Origin: Lepas anatifera
Lineage: Eukaryota > Arthropoda > Thecostraca > Lepadidae
Direction of reading: 5' to 3'
Assembly: GCA_034440635.1 (NCBI GenBank)
Contig: JAOTON010001678.1
Coordinates: 310,001 to 374,000 of the forward strand
Length of the DNA stretch: 64,000 bases
Numbering within the stretch: the stretch's first letter is position 1; each line of letters opens with the position of its first letter. This document shows, piece after piece, positions 34,600 through 45,125 of the stretch. The translations under genes were made by a program, and so were the position numbers. The notes under the pieces were generated by a model. The model was not told the origin of the DNA. It did no database searches and was given only the letters and a program-made list of their open reading frames with translations.

Positions 34600-34900
34600 C
34601 GCTCTCGGTGACCGGGTCAGCGGATCGTTCGATCGGCCTTCCTGCGGGTGGCGTGGAGAAGCGGCCCTGGGTTTTGGTCGATCCGCGCTGGAACCAGTGC
34701 GTCCCTGGGGAGGCGTTTCTGCCACGCCTGTCTGCGGTATCCATGGGATGTCATGCCAAAGTAATTTATAGGATGGATTGTAGCTTTGCGAACCAGGCAG
34801 GTCATTTATATCGGTGGGCCAGAGCGCCGTTGGACTAGATTTAACGAGCACTAGGTGATGCTAGAAATAGGGCGGAAGCACCTTCGGCCACACGTACCAT
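34600..34900 (+). pseudogene. Decayed GIY-YIG endonuclease part (right arm)
   Basis: This is the inverted counterpart of the left-arm pseudogene, with TTTATATCGGTGGG aligned to the YIG codons and ATTTAACGAGCACTAGGTGA aligned to the NEHLGD codons. Several stops and frameshifts differ from those of the left arm, so the arms have decayed independently. Confidence 0.5.
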
Positions 34901-35403
34901 GCATCCGATGATGAGCTGACAGCAGACAACTGAGCATCAAATCTAAAATACGCCAGTGATGGCAACAGAAATCGCAGAATTTCTTCGGCGCTACGCCTAC
35001 TCTCAACGCGCAAACATCTCCTGGCCACTCTTGCGGTAATCGACATGCGGGGACACTTCAGACGCGTGCTAGCTCACCATACACTTGTTCCATTTCCTTC
35101 GGCAGAGGGTATTGGGACTGCCGACACTGTTTGACAAAGTTACCTTAGGCCTCCGTCCGGTTTTGGAAAGGTTCCTCGGCCTCAGCCACTCCATCTTCCC
35201 CTCGCGCGCGGTCCAGACCGACGTTGTTTTTCCCTTTTTCTTATCTTTACCTTGCGTGCTTTTGGGCTTTTAGAGTTGAGACGTTTTAGTTTCTGGACTT
35301 GGCGTTTGGCTGCCGTTTTGGCTTTCTGTTCTGTTCATCTTTTAGGGTCGGTCATTCCACCTTGCGGTTTATGGCTTTCAGGGCTCGAGACAAATTGTCA
35401 TTT

Positions 35404-36685
35404 TAGCATTTTAAACTTATAGTGTTGCATGCACATGAAATGTCAGACAGGCGTGTATGTCACATACCATGTTGTGTGTGTGTCGTATTACTAATAAGTG
35501 CGTCAATTTTAAAAAGTATTGAAAAGCTGCATCATCTACCCTGATACCTAGAAATAGTAAAGACTCAAAATTGGTGCCTGCAATTCTGCCTGCCAAGCAT
35601 ACTCATTTACCGAACTCATTTCATGAACTCGCACTCATGTTTTCCAGTGTTACCGGCACTGCACATTCCACAAACGCCTAACCCATATATCTACCCACGT
35701 CCACAGAATGTCACCTTCACCCAGCCCCCGCACAAGCTGCCTGGCATCTTGCGACGGTGACGTCATCGCCGCGATGCCGCAGGCGTTTTGCGGCTTGAAA
35801 TATGGGCAAACTGGGTATATTTGACATGGTCAGTAAAGCTTGCAAATGACTGAAAGACGTGATGATGAGAAAGACTGATGACTGAAATACCATAAATTTT
35901 ACCATAACTTTGGGTAAAATTTCATCACACTTACGGGTTTCAATGGGTTGAGTCTGAGGCGTTGCCACGGAATTTTTCACGGGGGACAGGAGTGGTCTGG
36001 CAATGATGACAAGGGAGGGGGAAGAGTTGACTCTTGGCGGATGCAGGAGACAAAGGGGGAGCACTTGGTCCCCTAATGGCCAATGGGGAGGCGCATCTCA
36101 CGTCCATGTCGACGCCCATGACTGCAACTGTTAGAGCGATCGGCACGTGTTGCATTTAGGCTTTAAGCAGCGGCTATAATCCGGCTCTGGGGTGCAATAT
36201 TTCCTACTATCGTTACTGTTTCCGTATTTACCCAAACCCACTCCCTTCACCCCGTATGTCGTTTCATTGGTTTTTATTCTCGCTCGGCCCCGTCATCTTT
36301 CTCTTTTACGGTGTGGCGGCTCAGTAAAAACTGTAGTAGGATTACCAGATTAGTATACTTTTTAGTATAACATACCAAATCTACTAGATTTGTCAAGATA
36401 TTTCACTTCACATACATTAATGTTTAAAAAGTGTACTCCATGGCTCTTTTCTTAAATATCTAAACTCAATTTATCCAAAAAGCTTAAATTTTAGCCCTCA
36501 AAATAAGAAGCTGTTTCCCTTCTTAGTGGATACCAAGAAAACAACCAAAACTTTACTAGCAGAAAACTTGAACCACCCTGGGATTCTAGGGCCTTGCCTA
36601 CATCGGTCCCCTCCCTCAGTCTGACAGCAGGCACAACGACCACCATTTTCAACACCACACACGTAGGCATTTCAATCCACCTGCG
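35404..36685. other. Unassigned sequence
   Basis: No gene or repeat family recognised. A minus-strand frame at 35717-36064 is open for 115 codons without identifiable features. Confidence 0.35.
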
Positions 36686-36689
36686 ACCC

Positions 36690-36760
36690 CGCCCCAACGA
36701 GGCTTGAACTTGGCGACAGCGGCGCCAGGCGTGACCTCTGTAACCCCTGAGCCCGCAGGC
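36690..36760 (-). repeat. tRNA-like (SINE head?) sequence
   Basis: On the minus strand GGGCTCAGGGGTTACAGAGG resembles a polymerase III A box and AAGTTCAAGCC (36699-36709) a B box, about 30 bp apart. No clover-leaf acceptor stem is evident and the tail of the other SINEs is absent. Confidence 0.3.
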
Positions 36761-36899
36761 AATCGCGGCTGCCGGCGGATGGAGGCCGCTGATTGGTGGA
36801 GATGCGTTCACTTGTATCGTGAGAAATTCAGCGGAAATGTCTCCATGAAAATGATAGAGTCTTAAACCATGAACCAGGAGATGTATTAACATTATGTTT

Positions 36900-37075
36900 T
36901 TCAAGCATTTGCAGCCAAGCCTTGCTTTCTACTGACTTGATTATTTGCCACACCCTCTGAGGCTGCTCTTCGGTACAGGCGAGACGGCAACAGTCTGCAC
37001 AGGCTAGCCGGCGGCCGAGTTCGCTGAAGTCGGGAGTGTCGCGATGGGTTTCTGCTGAGTGGAGAGGATTGGGGC
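36900..37075 (-). CDS. Candidate exon, product unknown
   Basis: On the minus strand an acceptor-like CCTCTCCACTCAG (ending near 37059) precedes a frame reading RRLACADCCRLACTEEQPQR and VWQIIKSVESKAWLQMLEKH. Composition is protein-like with several cysteines, but no domain is recognised and the downstream donor is unclear. Treat as a weak candidate. Confidence 0.2.
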
Positions 37076-37259
37076 CCAGTCCCAAGGTAACAGCGGGAAG
37101 GAGGAGAGAGGCGTTTATACATCTAAAACTTCGCTTGCGGACGAGTTGTAGAGAGTGAGGATTAATAGGGAGCGCTGCCGAAGTACAACCAGATAATATA
37201 CCAGAAGAGGGAAACACGTGCTGCTTTGCTACGTGTTGGATGGTGAAAAGGCACAAAAC

Positions 37260-38937
37260 TTAATTCGGGACTCGAAACATCGTGGATGTTTATTGTTCAT
37301 TTTGTTTGAGGCTTTTTGTTGTTTGATAAAATATTAAGTTGAAGGTCAGATGCAGAATGCAACTATAGCGCTGTGGAACAGGTATTTGTTGATAATTTTC
37401 TCTATTTACGCACTTTATAAGGACTTTGCTTGACCTATTGGTCGGGATGCTCAATTCACGATTGGGGGTGCCCAGCACTTCATTGGATGTGTCGAGGCAC
37501 CTCCAAAAGAGATAAAATTTTATACCCCTGAGTAATAGTATTAGCAGTGATGAACAGGTCATTCGTGGAATCCTTCGTTAGGAAAATATCTTTTGATAAC
37601 GTGTATTCTTCTACAGTACTAAACTTGGGGCCGGTTCGGATTCAGACATTCGCTTTGCTAGATAAAATATGGAGGCAAAACCACAAAAATACTAAGATAC
37701 CGCAGACGTTTTGATGACAAAACAACATACCCAGTGTTCGAAATTATCATACAAATTGAGGCTATGCAAATCCGAAAGTCCAACATCGGAACAACCATAT
37801 TCCGAAACACTATTGTCTTTAGATACCTCATTGGCATTCTCTGCCAACTCGGCACAGATATGGATACCAACCACACATCAGCTCCTGATTTCTATCAATC
37901 TATCCCTCCCACACATATATTTCGGGAGATGATTACTGCCTAACGATAAAGATCAGCAACAGACAACCATTTGCCCATGCCTTCCCGCTGCATCGGCCGA
38001 CGCTATCGGGGATGGAAGGCAAATAGCTCAGCTCGGACTGCTATCAATCAATGCAATCGAAACCATTTATGCTGTGGTAATGCACACAACTGGAGGTGGT
38101 GGGAGTCAGACGCATATCTCAGCTTGTACGTAATTAACGTTATAAAACATCAGAACGCGAGATCAAGTTAATGCTGTCAGTTCTGGGTATTACCATTTAT
38201 AATGAATCAAAAATATATTATCATCAGCTTCAGTCAGAAGTCGGCGAATATCAATTTACCACAAACCTTCGGATATGAAATTCAATATTAGAAGACATTT
38301 CTCAAAGTGATGCCAGAATATAGAGTGACCGCTGATGTATTACGGAACCTTACATCAACCTGACTTTATGCGGGCTTGTTCTGAGACGTAAAATAGCTTT
38401 ACTGGTACTATACACTGGCAAAGTTTTAATCTAGAGAGAAACCTATTTTATATTATTATTATTAGAAACATATATACACAGGCCATAATGTCACATAGAA
38501 TGGAATGTGGTCTGTGAGATGATAACCCACGTTTGTCTCACCTCCGGGAACTGTTACTAAGGGGTTTCAAGTCAACGTTCATATTCATTCTTGGAAAGAA
38601 GGGCTTGATTAGGATCTTTCATAAGCGATGATTTTTTAAATCGACAACCTTGTGTCTCTGATGACCTGCATTTGCAGTCTTAAGTAAACCAGAAGCCAAG
38701 CACTTGACGCAGGTATCAAACTAACTGGGTTTGTTCCATGTCCATTCGTCCCTGGTGACTCCATGCATTTCATTCAGCTTGCAAACAAGCAGTATTTTTC
38801 AAGTGCTCAGAAAGCGTTTGGTGATGGCCTGATTGGTGCTGATAGCGAATTTAGCGGCTATTTTTTGACCATGGGGTTAGGGGTCACTCTCAGACGGTCA
38901 GCACGTGTCGGGGGTGTGATGCTTTTCAGGGTTTGTG
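37260..38937. other. Unassigned AT-rich sequence
   Basis: No gene or repeat family recognised. Confidence 0.4.
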
Positions 38938-39320
38938 TTGGCACGCGCAGTGGAGAGGATCCTGAAGTGCCCCCTCCTCCGAATTTTACCAGGTAGCCGG
39001 AGAGCCGTTAATTGCCAAAAACTCTACTTAGCTTCCTTTGAGAAAATTTGCGAGCACGTTGATGTTAATTGGTGAAAAATTGGAAATCGGACGAAAATTG
39101 TTTGACTTATAGGCTTCCGCAGTCAGACCTATACTTTGCGATCGCCACAATCGCGCGGTCGCACCTGGTTGTCTGCACTGTAGACCAAGAAGTGACGTCA
39201 TAACGTCATATACTCGGATGGTGTCAAAATCTCCCTATATGAAGGCCGAGGTTAAATTCAGAGGTCAAGCTTTAAGGTCATACCAGTATTTCAAGGTCGT
39301 TGACCCAAGTGTTTTCAGTA
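38938..39320 (+). mobile_element. Family-A AGGTCA-rich element, left part
   Basis: It starts near TTGGCACGCGCAGTGGAG and runs in register with the 46.5 kb copy (GTCAGACCTATACTTTG, CGCGCGGTCGCACC, GTGACGTCATAACGTCATAT). It stops at the TA at 39319-39320 and resumes after the 4,141-bp insertion at 43464. Confidence 0.75.
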
Positions 39321-39548
39321 CACTGAGAAAACAGTTTGAGAATGTTCCCTTTCGTTTCTCACGTGCTCCCGATTTTTTGGACTCAGTGCCAATGTCTGGT
39401 CTCAATCTATACTTAAAACTGCGCTCAACAGCAAACTCAGATGAGCAGAACAGAAAGAGACTCACACGAGTCTTAAAACTGGACTCATCTCAAAGTTCAA
39501 GCCAGTGGTCTCCGCTGAGGCCAAAAAAGGACTACTTGATCGGCAAAA

Positions 39549-39651
39549 GCGCATGCGCGATCAGGCGAAGAAATTGAGTGCAACTCAAACATCGACGCCA
39601 TTTTTGTGCTGTGGAGTTGTGTTGATACGTCCGGAACATCGAACGGTAAGT
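39549..39651 (+). promoter_or_regulatory. Promoter-like segment inside the CACTG element
   Basis: A perfect NRF1-type palindrome GCGCATGCGC (39549-39558) is followed 38 bp later by the YY1-like GCCATTTTTG (39597-39606) and a strong splice donor CG/GTAAGT at 39645/39646. This is the order of a TATA-less promoter, initiator region and short non-coding first exon. Motifs are seen directly; promoter activity is inferred. Confidence 0.45.
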
Positions 39652-39966
39652 CTTTGGTGACAATGTGCTTAAGTGTGGTGCATGAGAAATATTTGTCATA
39701 GTCTTTGCAGCAAATAATTGCATGACCATTTTCAAATTCACTGTGAAGCCATGTTTTTCAAAATTATTCAATGTTAAATCATGAACATGAGTATAGAAAA
39801 CCCTTCAAAGGTGGGTGCAGTACGCAGAAGCGTTCTTAGGTACTCCAGAATTGTGTTGTAGATGGGATGTAATCCACATAGGCGCGTTCAGGACATCGAG
39901 AATATGGGGTTTAATTTGGAAATGGCCAAAGGTGTCTTCAGCCACCTGAGACAAGGGATCCAAATG

Positions 39967-40041
39967 AGGATGCAGTGCACAGAGGCGCCGATGCAGTGCC
40001 CAGCAGTGCACAGATGCAGTGCACAGATGCAGTGCCCAGCT
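39967..40041 (+). repeat. Short tandem repeat (GATGCAGTGCACA)
   Basis: Four to five imperfect copies of GATGCAGTGCMCA follow one another. They lie inside the CACTG element. Confidence 0.75.
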
Positions 40042-40289
40042 GATCGATTCAGTTCGATCACCGCCAGGTGCTTCTATCTGTTGATCGCGTATATATCAGA
40101 AGTTTGCTTTTTGGCCACTGGCCACTTCGGCGCTAGCGTTTTAGGCTGCAAGTAATAAGATACAAAATTTGATTTTATCAATGTTTAACCAATATTACTG
40201 GGACGGAGGGTAATATTATAATTTTTAATCGTTCAAAACCACAAATCAGTTTAATTTCCGGCACTGACCCAGTTCTGTGCGTACCTATA

Positions 40290-40798
40290 GGGCTTGTTCC
40301 AGCGCCTCCTTAGAAAAAAGATCAGAGTAGCTTGGAGTAAGTCGGAGCAGGCGCAAAAACTGGTGTCCGCTGGACCGATTTCGGATGAGATTGGATGAGA
40401 TATCAGCTGATTGCGCCTGATCAGCGCCAATATGGCGGGCGTGGCGCCGCTAAGAAACTAATCGAATTTGATTAAGGCCTCTGATGCTCATTTAATGTGT
40501 TTTAGTGAACGTGGAATACAGAAAAACAACGTAATCAAAGCCTTAAGCTGCCAACAAACGTCGTTTATCACTGTAAAACCACTTATTCTAGTTTCTCAAT
40601 TGAAATTCGTGCGCCACAATTGAGCTCCTCCAACCTCCTCTGAAAAACCACCTTTCGTTTGAGAGGAGGTTGGATTAGATTTGAGATGAGCTTTGGCGAG
40701 CTTGGAGGAAGTTTAAGGAGGCGCTGGACCGGGCGAGAGGAAGTTGGAGAAGCTTTGAGGAGGTTGGAGCAGGTTTGAGGAGGCGCTGGAACAGGCCC
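40290..40798 (+). mobile_element. PIF/Harbinger-like MITE, 509 bp
   Basis: The ends GGGCTTGTTCCAGCGCCTCC and, from the right, GGGCCTGTTCCAGCGCCTCC are near-perfect inverted repeats. ATA flanks both sides (40287-40289, 40799-40801). The right third contains several GAGGAGGTTGGA-like repeats. It shares the GGGCYTGTTC terminus with the elements at 13040 and 56814. It sits inside the CACTG element and is therefore younger, unless it was carried along with captured DNA. Confidence 0.8.
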
Positions 40799-40801
40799 AT
40801 A

Positions 40802-42014
40802 ATCTTTCAAGGTTGTTGAACTCCGTAACCAGAGGAACCGTCCGGTAATGTTATTGTTGCTGTCGGCACGTGACAGTTCGGAATTTTAATTTGAGTGGGA
40901 AGTTGAAAGACCAGTGGCCAGCAAGGCAGACATGTAAGGAGCCCAGTGCAAGGTGAATTTTGTCTTTTAACCATGTAATTATCCGGATTTGGCTTTACTC
41001 CCTCTCTCTTTGGATCCAGCTCAGCAGAGCCGTAATTTCTGCGAAGTTCAAGAATGTGACTTATTTCTGGGAGTGATTCAGTTAAAGGGGAGGGAAAACC
41101 AGCGAGGCGTGATGAGAGTGAAGATCTTTTATGAGGGATGTCAGACGAGCGGCCCCTGGAAGCCAGCGGTGGCCAAATATTGAAGTCAAGATGACATTTG
41201 GAGCTAAACCCAGCCTCTGGGAGGCAGCTTGGATCCTAGCCAGGAATCGTCAAGTTCAGGTACAGTGCCCGCTTCCCTCGGGAATGCGACTTTCAGTGAT
41301 GAGATGCCATGACGTAGCAGTTGTGCTTTAAGGATAGGGAATTCTGGAGGGTTTGAGAGAGTGGGGGAGGGTTAACCTGAGCAGCAACAGTTTTTCATTG
41401 TTGTGTCCGAAATTACCGACAGAGCCACATTGCCGTCGGATATTCCGGCCGTGAGTGGACGCCGCGGGCGTGACACTCACAAGTGTTTTTTTTTTAACAA
41501 ATTAATGAGGGGTGTTGAAGGTGGCGAATTGTTCAAAATACTCGATCCATTATTTCTTAACACATGTTTACCATGTTCCAGTTCCATCAAACCCTGCACT
41601 GTAGACCACGCAACGTTTTTCACCGCCAAGTGCTTAAGTGTCCGTAATTCGGTGTGTTCCCCTACTCAGGCTACTGAAGATGGGGGGTTTTAGTGCGCAG
41701 AGGCGTACGAAGGCTAGTGAGCTTTGGGGGTTTCAGTGCGCAGAGCCGTATGCAGACTTCAAGAATGCTGGTCATATTCGCAGAAGCGTGTATAGACATG
41801 GGTATCGGAAACCTTAGAATGGCTACACATCCAAATGATATATAAATGATAAATGATATATGACATGACCATTCAGGTAAAAAAACGGCGTTTCTGTTTT
41901 TGATCAATATGAGAAAATCGGATAGGTCTACCGAGGCAAGTAGCCGTCCCCTGACCATGTGAGTGTTTAGCGGGATTGTGCAAAATTTTAAGCATTTGTC
42001 TGTACTGTTTCCAG
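40802..42014. other. CACTG-element interior without a recognised gene
   Basis: Frames at 40989-41183 and 41131-41331 overlap and are open, and an acceptor-like CTCTTTGGATCCAGCTCAG precedes the first. A donor-like GGCC/GTGAGTGG lies near 41450. These could be further exons of a captured gene, but none shows codon bias as strong as 42015-42256. Confidence 0.3.
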
Positions 42015-42256
42015 ACGAGGACACCCTTCGGGCCCTTCTGGACGCCATGGAGGCGCCCTCAATCGTCACCGTGGTGCGTATCACCATGGTTGGCGGTGTC
42101 CTCCACTGCGAGGGAGAGGCGATGGCGGAGTATGACGGCACTCTCCGCGGGTTCCTGCTCTGGGCAGCAGCCCACACCGTCTTTGCCCAGACGGTAGCGG
42201 GAAGCGCAAACGTGGTCCTGCAATTCATCCAGCGTACCTGCCTGAATGTCAAAGAG
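42015..42256 (+). CDS. Exon-like coding segment within the CACTG element
   Basis: An acceptor (TCTGTACTGTTTCCAG, ending at 42014) is followed by 242 bp with no stop in one frame and a donor-like AAAGAG/GTGCAA at 42256/42257. The peptide starts DEDTLRALLDAMEAPSIVTV and includes VGGVLHCEGEAMAEYDGTLR and FLLWAAAHTVFAQTVAGSAN. Third codon positions are overwhelmingly G or C, unlike the AT-rich surroundings, which is good evidence of past or present selection on protein. I do not recognise the family. It looks soluble and mixed alpha/beta, with an amphipathic helical C-terminal half. It may be a host exon captured by the transposon or part of an element-encoded protein. Confidence 0.5.
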
Positions 42257-42783
42257 GTGCAAAGTGCCAGCTGTAAAGTACGGAGCCTTAAATGACCGCT
42301 TTTCTGGACCTACAGTGACGTGTTGTACTGGGCCGACGTGCTGTGGCATTAAAGAGTGGAGACAGCTGTGAGCAATACTACAGCAATGAACAATTCATAT
42401 ATTGTTAAACACGAAGGAAATGTATGAGTGTTCGTTCCCATTCTCGCTGTTTTCCGCTGTTCTTCTGTTAGTCTAAATATTAGGCTAGCAAACATATTCA
42501 TTTCGTGCATTATTAAGTTTGGTACACTCATCATCTTCAGGTTAGTACAAAAACAATGTTAAACAAACTAAATAAGTAGGTATAACATTATAACGCCTTT
42601 CGATGATGGTTGTTGGGCAATAAACAATAGAATTAGTTGTTTTGAGTTTGTGAATGTTGTGGCAGAGCTGACCCGGAGCTGAGCTGACTGTTGCCTGTGG
42701 AGTTTTAGTTTGTTGGTGCAACAAGCTCTTGGTGGCAGCCATGGTGATGCGATGACTGCATGTTTCTATTTTGGCAATACTTG

Positions 42784-42968
42784 AATAATAATTTTTGGGG
42801 CTTATCGACGCACCAACTGCCAGGGTCATATGGCGTCGCCAACTCTTTCCCTGTTGGAAGGGTTTCTCGGGAGCCAGCTTGCTCCTTGTTCAGGGAAGCC
42901 GCCGGGCCTTGAACCCGGGTCGGCTGCGTGGCAGACAGCTATGCTGACCACTCCACTACCGCGCCCCC
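42784..42968 (-). mobile_element. SINE with tRNA-Gly-like head, 14-bp TSD
   Basis: Reading on the minus strand: head with A box TAGTGGAGTGGTCAGCA, anticodon-arm-like CTGCCACGCAG as in tRNA-Gly(GCC), and B box GGGTTCAAGGCCC; then a variable middle; then the tail with GAGTTGGCGACGCC and CTGGCAGTTGGTGCGTCG. TTTGGCAATACTTG is repeated at 42770-42783 and 42969-42982. A short A/T-rich end precedes the duplication. Made by polymerase III and moved by a LINE in trans (general knowledge of SINEs). Confidence 0.9.
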
Positions 42969-43089
42969 TTTGGCAATACTTGGCCAAAATAACTGCAGGA
43001 AGTTCAAAGAGATGCCATGAGTCATGAAAGCATTAAAATTATTATACTACCAGAAAATGATTTCAGAAACGGGAGAAAATCTGCTCCAT

Positions 43090-43461
43090 ACGAATTAAGG
43101 ATCACGTGAGTCTTAAAAAAGGTTTCAACATGCGGGGTCAATGAGATCAAGGGACAGATTTATAGTCGAAAAAGGGACTCTCCAAATAAAGCAGGCTTCA
43201 TATGAGTCTTGCACGAGACCAAGGGACATATTCATAGTCGCAAAAAGGGACTCGCCAAATAGAAAAGGGTTTCATCTGAGTCTACTTTGCAAGCTGCATA
43301 AGGTGGTTATTGGTCTCATTCGATACCAAAAAGGGACTCGAAAATATGGTTTCACCTGAGGCTTAGAATAAGACTCAAAACGTGTTGTCTGATTTGAATA
43401 GGGAAAATGAAACCTTTTTTTGGTCTCATAAACCTAAAAGAGGACTTAGTTTTTCTCAGTG
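43090..43461 (+). repeat. Right subterminal repeat cluster of the CACTG element
   Basis: The phrases AAAAGGGACTC and TTCATATGAGTCT or TTTCATCTGAGTCT alternate three to four times at about 80-90 bp, with GGTCTCAT twice. Matching motifs lie in the first 180 bp of the element. Such clusters bind transposase in CACTA-type elements. Confidence 0.6.
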
Positions 43462-43985
43462 TAAGATGGCCTTACTCAGTGTGACGCATAGTGTGCGATG
43501 ACGTCATAGTTAAAGTTCCTCAATGCAAAGGTCAAGGTCACAGGGCAAGATCAAAGGTCGATTTTGAAGGTCAATCCCCCATTTCCCGCCCAGCTATAGT
43601 GTTACTTATACTGTAAATTGTTTAACATTTATTGTGACGGCATAGGTCAATGACCTTCAATGCCTTTGACCCAACAATTTCAGAGAACAGGGTGGGTGTG
43701 TGAGACCTTCCCTCAATGATCATAGCTCGCTTTCAGTGCATTCCATTTTTTCGCATAATCACGGCATTTCCCAATAGGTCTGAAGCACGGCACATATTTG
43801 ACCTTCACGGCCTCGTTTGACTTTGAAGATATTGACCGAGGTCAATAAAACATTGGCTATCCATCGCAACTACAAAGCTCAACCTGGAGTTACCCTAACC
43901 CTCTTGTCTTCCGAGACCTCGGGGGTCTCTTTAGAACCCGTCCACTGCGCGTTGACCCCTGACCCCTCACCATTGCGCGTGCTAG
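43462..43985 (+). mobile_element. Family-A AGGTCA-rich element, right part
   Basis: This resumes the interrupted family-A copy with GATGACGTCATAGTTAAAG, AAAGGTCAAGGTCACAGG and TAGGTCAATGACCTTCAA, ending CCACTGCGCGTTGACCCC and ATTGCGCGTGCTAGA. Confidence 0.75.
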
Positions 43986-44934
43986 ATGGCAACCTGTGTT
44001 CATCTCAACCAAAAGTGTTATTCAACCAGGGTGTCAGTGCATATGTTTATTAAGGGCAATACCATGCCATGAAAATTTACGCATTTTTACTCGTTGTTGA
44101 GTCGGCGGGAGAGGACAGGAAAACATGTTTTCTGATTTAAAAATAACTGCAGCCATGCAAAATCCTCAAAAGAAAACACTTGGGACGTTAAGTTCAGAAA
44201 ATAGAACGAATTCAGTTCAAAAGCAGTTTTGGAAGACCAATTTGACGCCAAAATTATAAAGCCTAACTTTCAGCTCCCCCCTCCCAGGTCTTCTCCCCCA
44301 GCCCCATCCAACAGGATTTATAGAATAAGATAACCCGATGTTTCGAGACACATTCTCGGCCGCTGTCTGTGCAGCACACGGCATATTCCCCGCGCATTGC
44401 CCCCGGCAATGGGCGTCGTGAGCGACAGCTGAGTTTAGCATGCGGCAAGCCTTTCCCATCGACACGAGCCATGCACCCTCATCTGTCTCCGACTGCTGGG
44501 CGATTGCAATATTCATGGTAAGGTTGAAGCGGCTCTGAGAAATGGTGGGTGGCACAGGCTCCATCTATCTCAAAGCGTATGCATCAGATAAGGCAAATAC
44601 CGGCGGAAAAGCGCTCTGCCATAGTGCGCAGGGAACGAGGGGGCGGGCAGAGGGGGGGTGTTAGGAGAGGTGAATAGCCGCGGGAGTATGAGAGGAGCGA
44701 ACGAGTGATGGAGAAGGGGGAGGGGGGAGAATACCAGACAGGACCGACAGGATAAGGGGAAATATACACAACGGGCATATAATCCAGGCAGGCATGCCTA
44801 ATTACTAGCTAACCAAACAACACAGAATATGTAATATCTACTCTCTAAACCACAAACTAGAGAAAGCTAGCCACAGACCTCAGGTTACTGGTATCATCCC
44901 TCCCCTCCATCCCGTACAGTTCCACGCATAAAAA
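43986..44934. other. Unassigned sequence
   Basis: No supported gene. Minus-strand frames at 44217-44564 are open but carry no recognisable domain. A purine-rich tract lies at 44635-44735. Confidence 0.35.
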
Positions 44935-45125
44935 CCCTACTCCACATTCTGTCGCCAGCCTCAGCGTGTCTGAGCCGGAGTGGCCCAATAAGCGCCGGCG
45001 GCGGTGTTTCCGGTCACGTGACCCCGGCGCCCCAGGCGATTCCCCACGTGCGGCGGGGCAGCACTCCGTGGCACGCGGCGACTGTTTGCCCCGCGTGCCA
45101 CGGCATTAAAAGTGGAAACCGTGTC
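44935..45125 (+). promoter_or_regulatory. CpG-rich promoter-like block with E-box palindrome and hairpin
   Basis: The block contains GGTCACGTGACC, a perfect 12-bp palindrome with a central CACGTG E-box (about 45013-45024), a second E-box CCACGTGCGG (about 45046), and a perfect 13-bp inverted repeat CCGTGGCACGCGG / CCGCGTGCCACGG (45066-45078, 45091-45103) with a 12-bp loop. A TATA-like ATTAAAAG (45105-45112) follows at once. CACGTG binds USF/MYC/MITF-type bHLH factors. A promoter reading rightwards is the simplest interpretation, but no downstream exon is identified. Confidence 0.45.

Larger units (their letters stand above)
33508..35390. mobile_element. Inverted dimer of a Penelope-like retroelement 3' region
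   Basis: Two arms, about 33527-34463 and 34477-35354, are reverse complements with scattered substitutions and indels (roughly 80% by eye), separated by 13 bp. The innermost TTGAGGCTCCTCTT / AAGAGGAGCCTCAA is perfect. The whole palindrome is flanked by the 13-mer CAAATTGTCATTT at 33495-33507 and 35391-35403, which looks like a target-site duplication from one insertion event. Each arm reads outward from the centre and carries GIY-YIG endonuclease remnants and a CTGACGA...GAAAC motif or its decayed counterpart. Penelope-like elements often occur as partial inverted copies, so the arrangement has precedent. Confidence 0.75.
39321..43461 (+). mobile_element. 4.1-kb CACTG...CAGTG transposon inserted in family A
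   Basis: The left end is CACTGAGAAAAC and the right end is GTTTTTCTCAGTG, an 11-bp terminal inverted repeat. TA occurs at both borders (39319-39320, 43462-43463), and taking out the element with one TA restores the family-A sequence seen uninterrupted at 46.85 kb. Subterminal regions share CGAGTCTTAAAA/GTGAGTCTTAAAA, GGTCTCA and GGACTC motifs. CACTR ends, short inverted repeats and subterminal motif clusters fit the CACTA/Mirage/Chapaev group; a Tc1/mariner relative with TA target is the alternative. No transposase is recognised, but a promoter-like segment and an exon-like frame lie within. Confidence 0.75.

Noticed and set aside
34096..34851. Long frames on both strands in the palindrome taken as separate genes
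   Set aside because: They are shadows of the decayed Penelope-like arms, with frameshifts and stops relative to each other.
39218..39577. 119-codon forward frame as a gene
   Set aside because: It starts in the family-A transposon and runs across the CACTG element border into its subterminal repeats.
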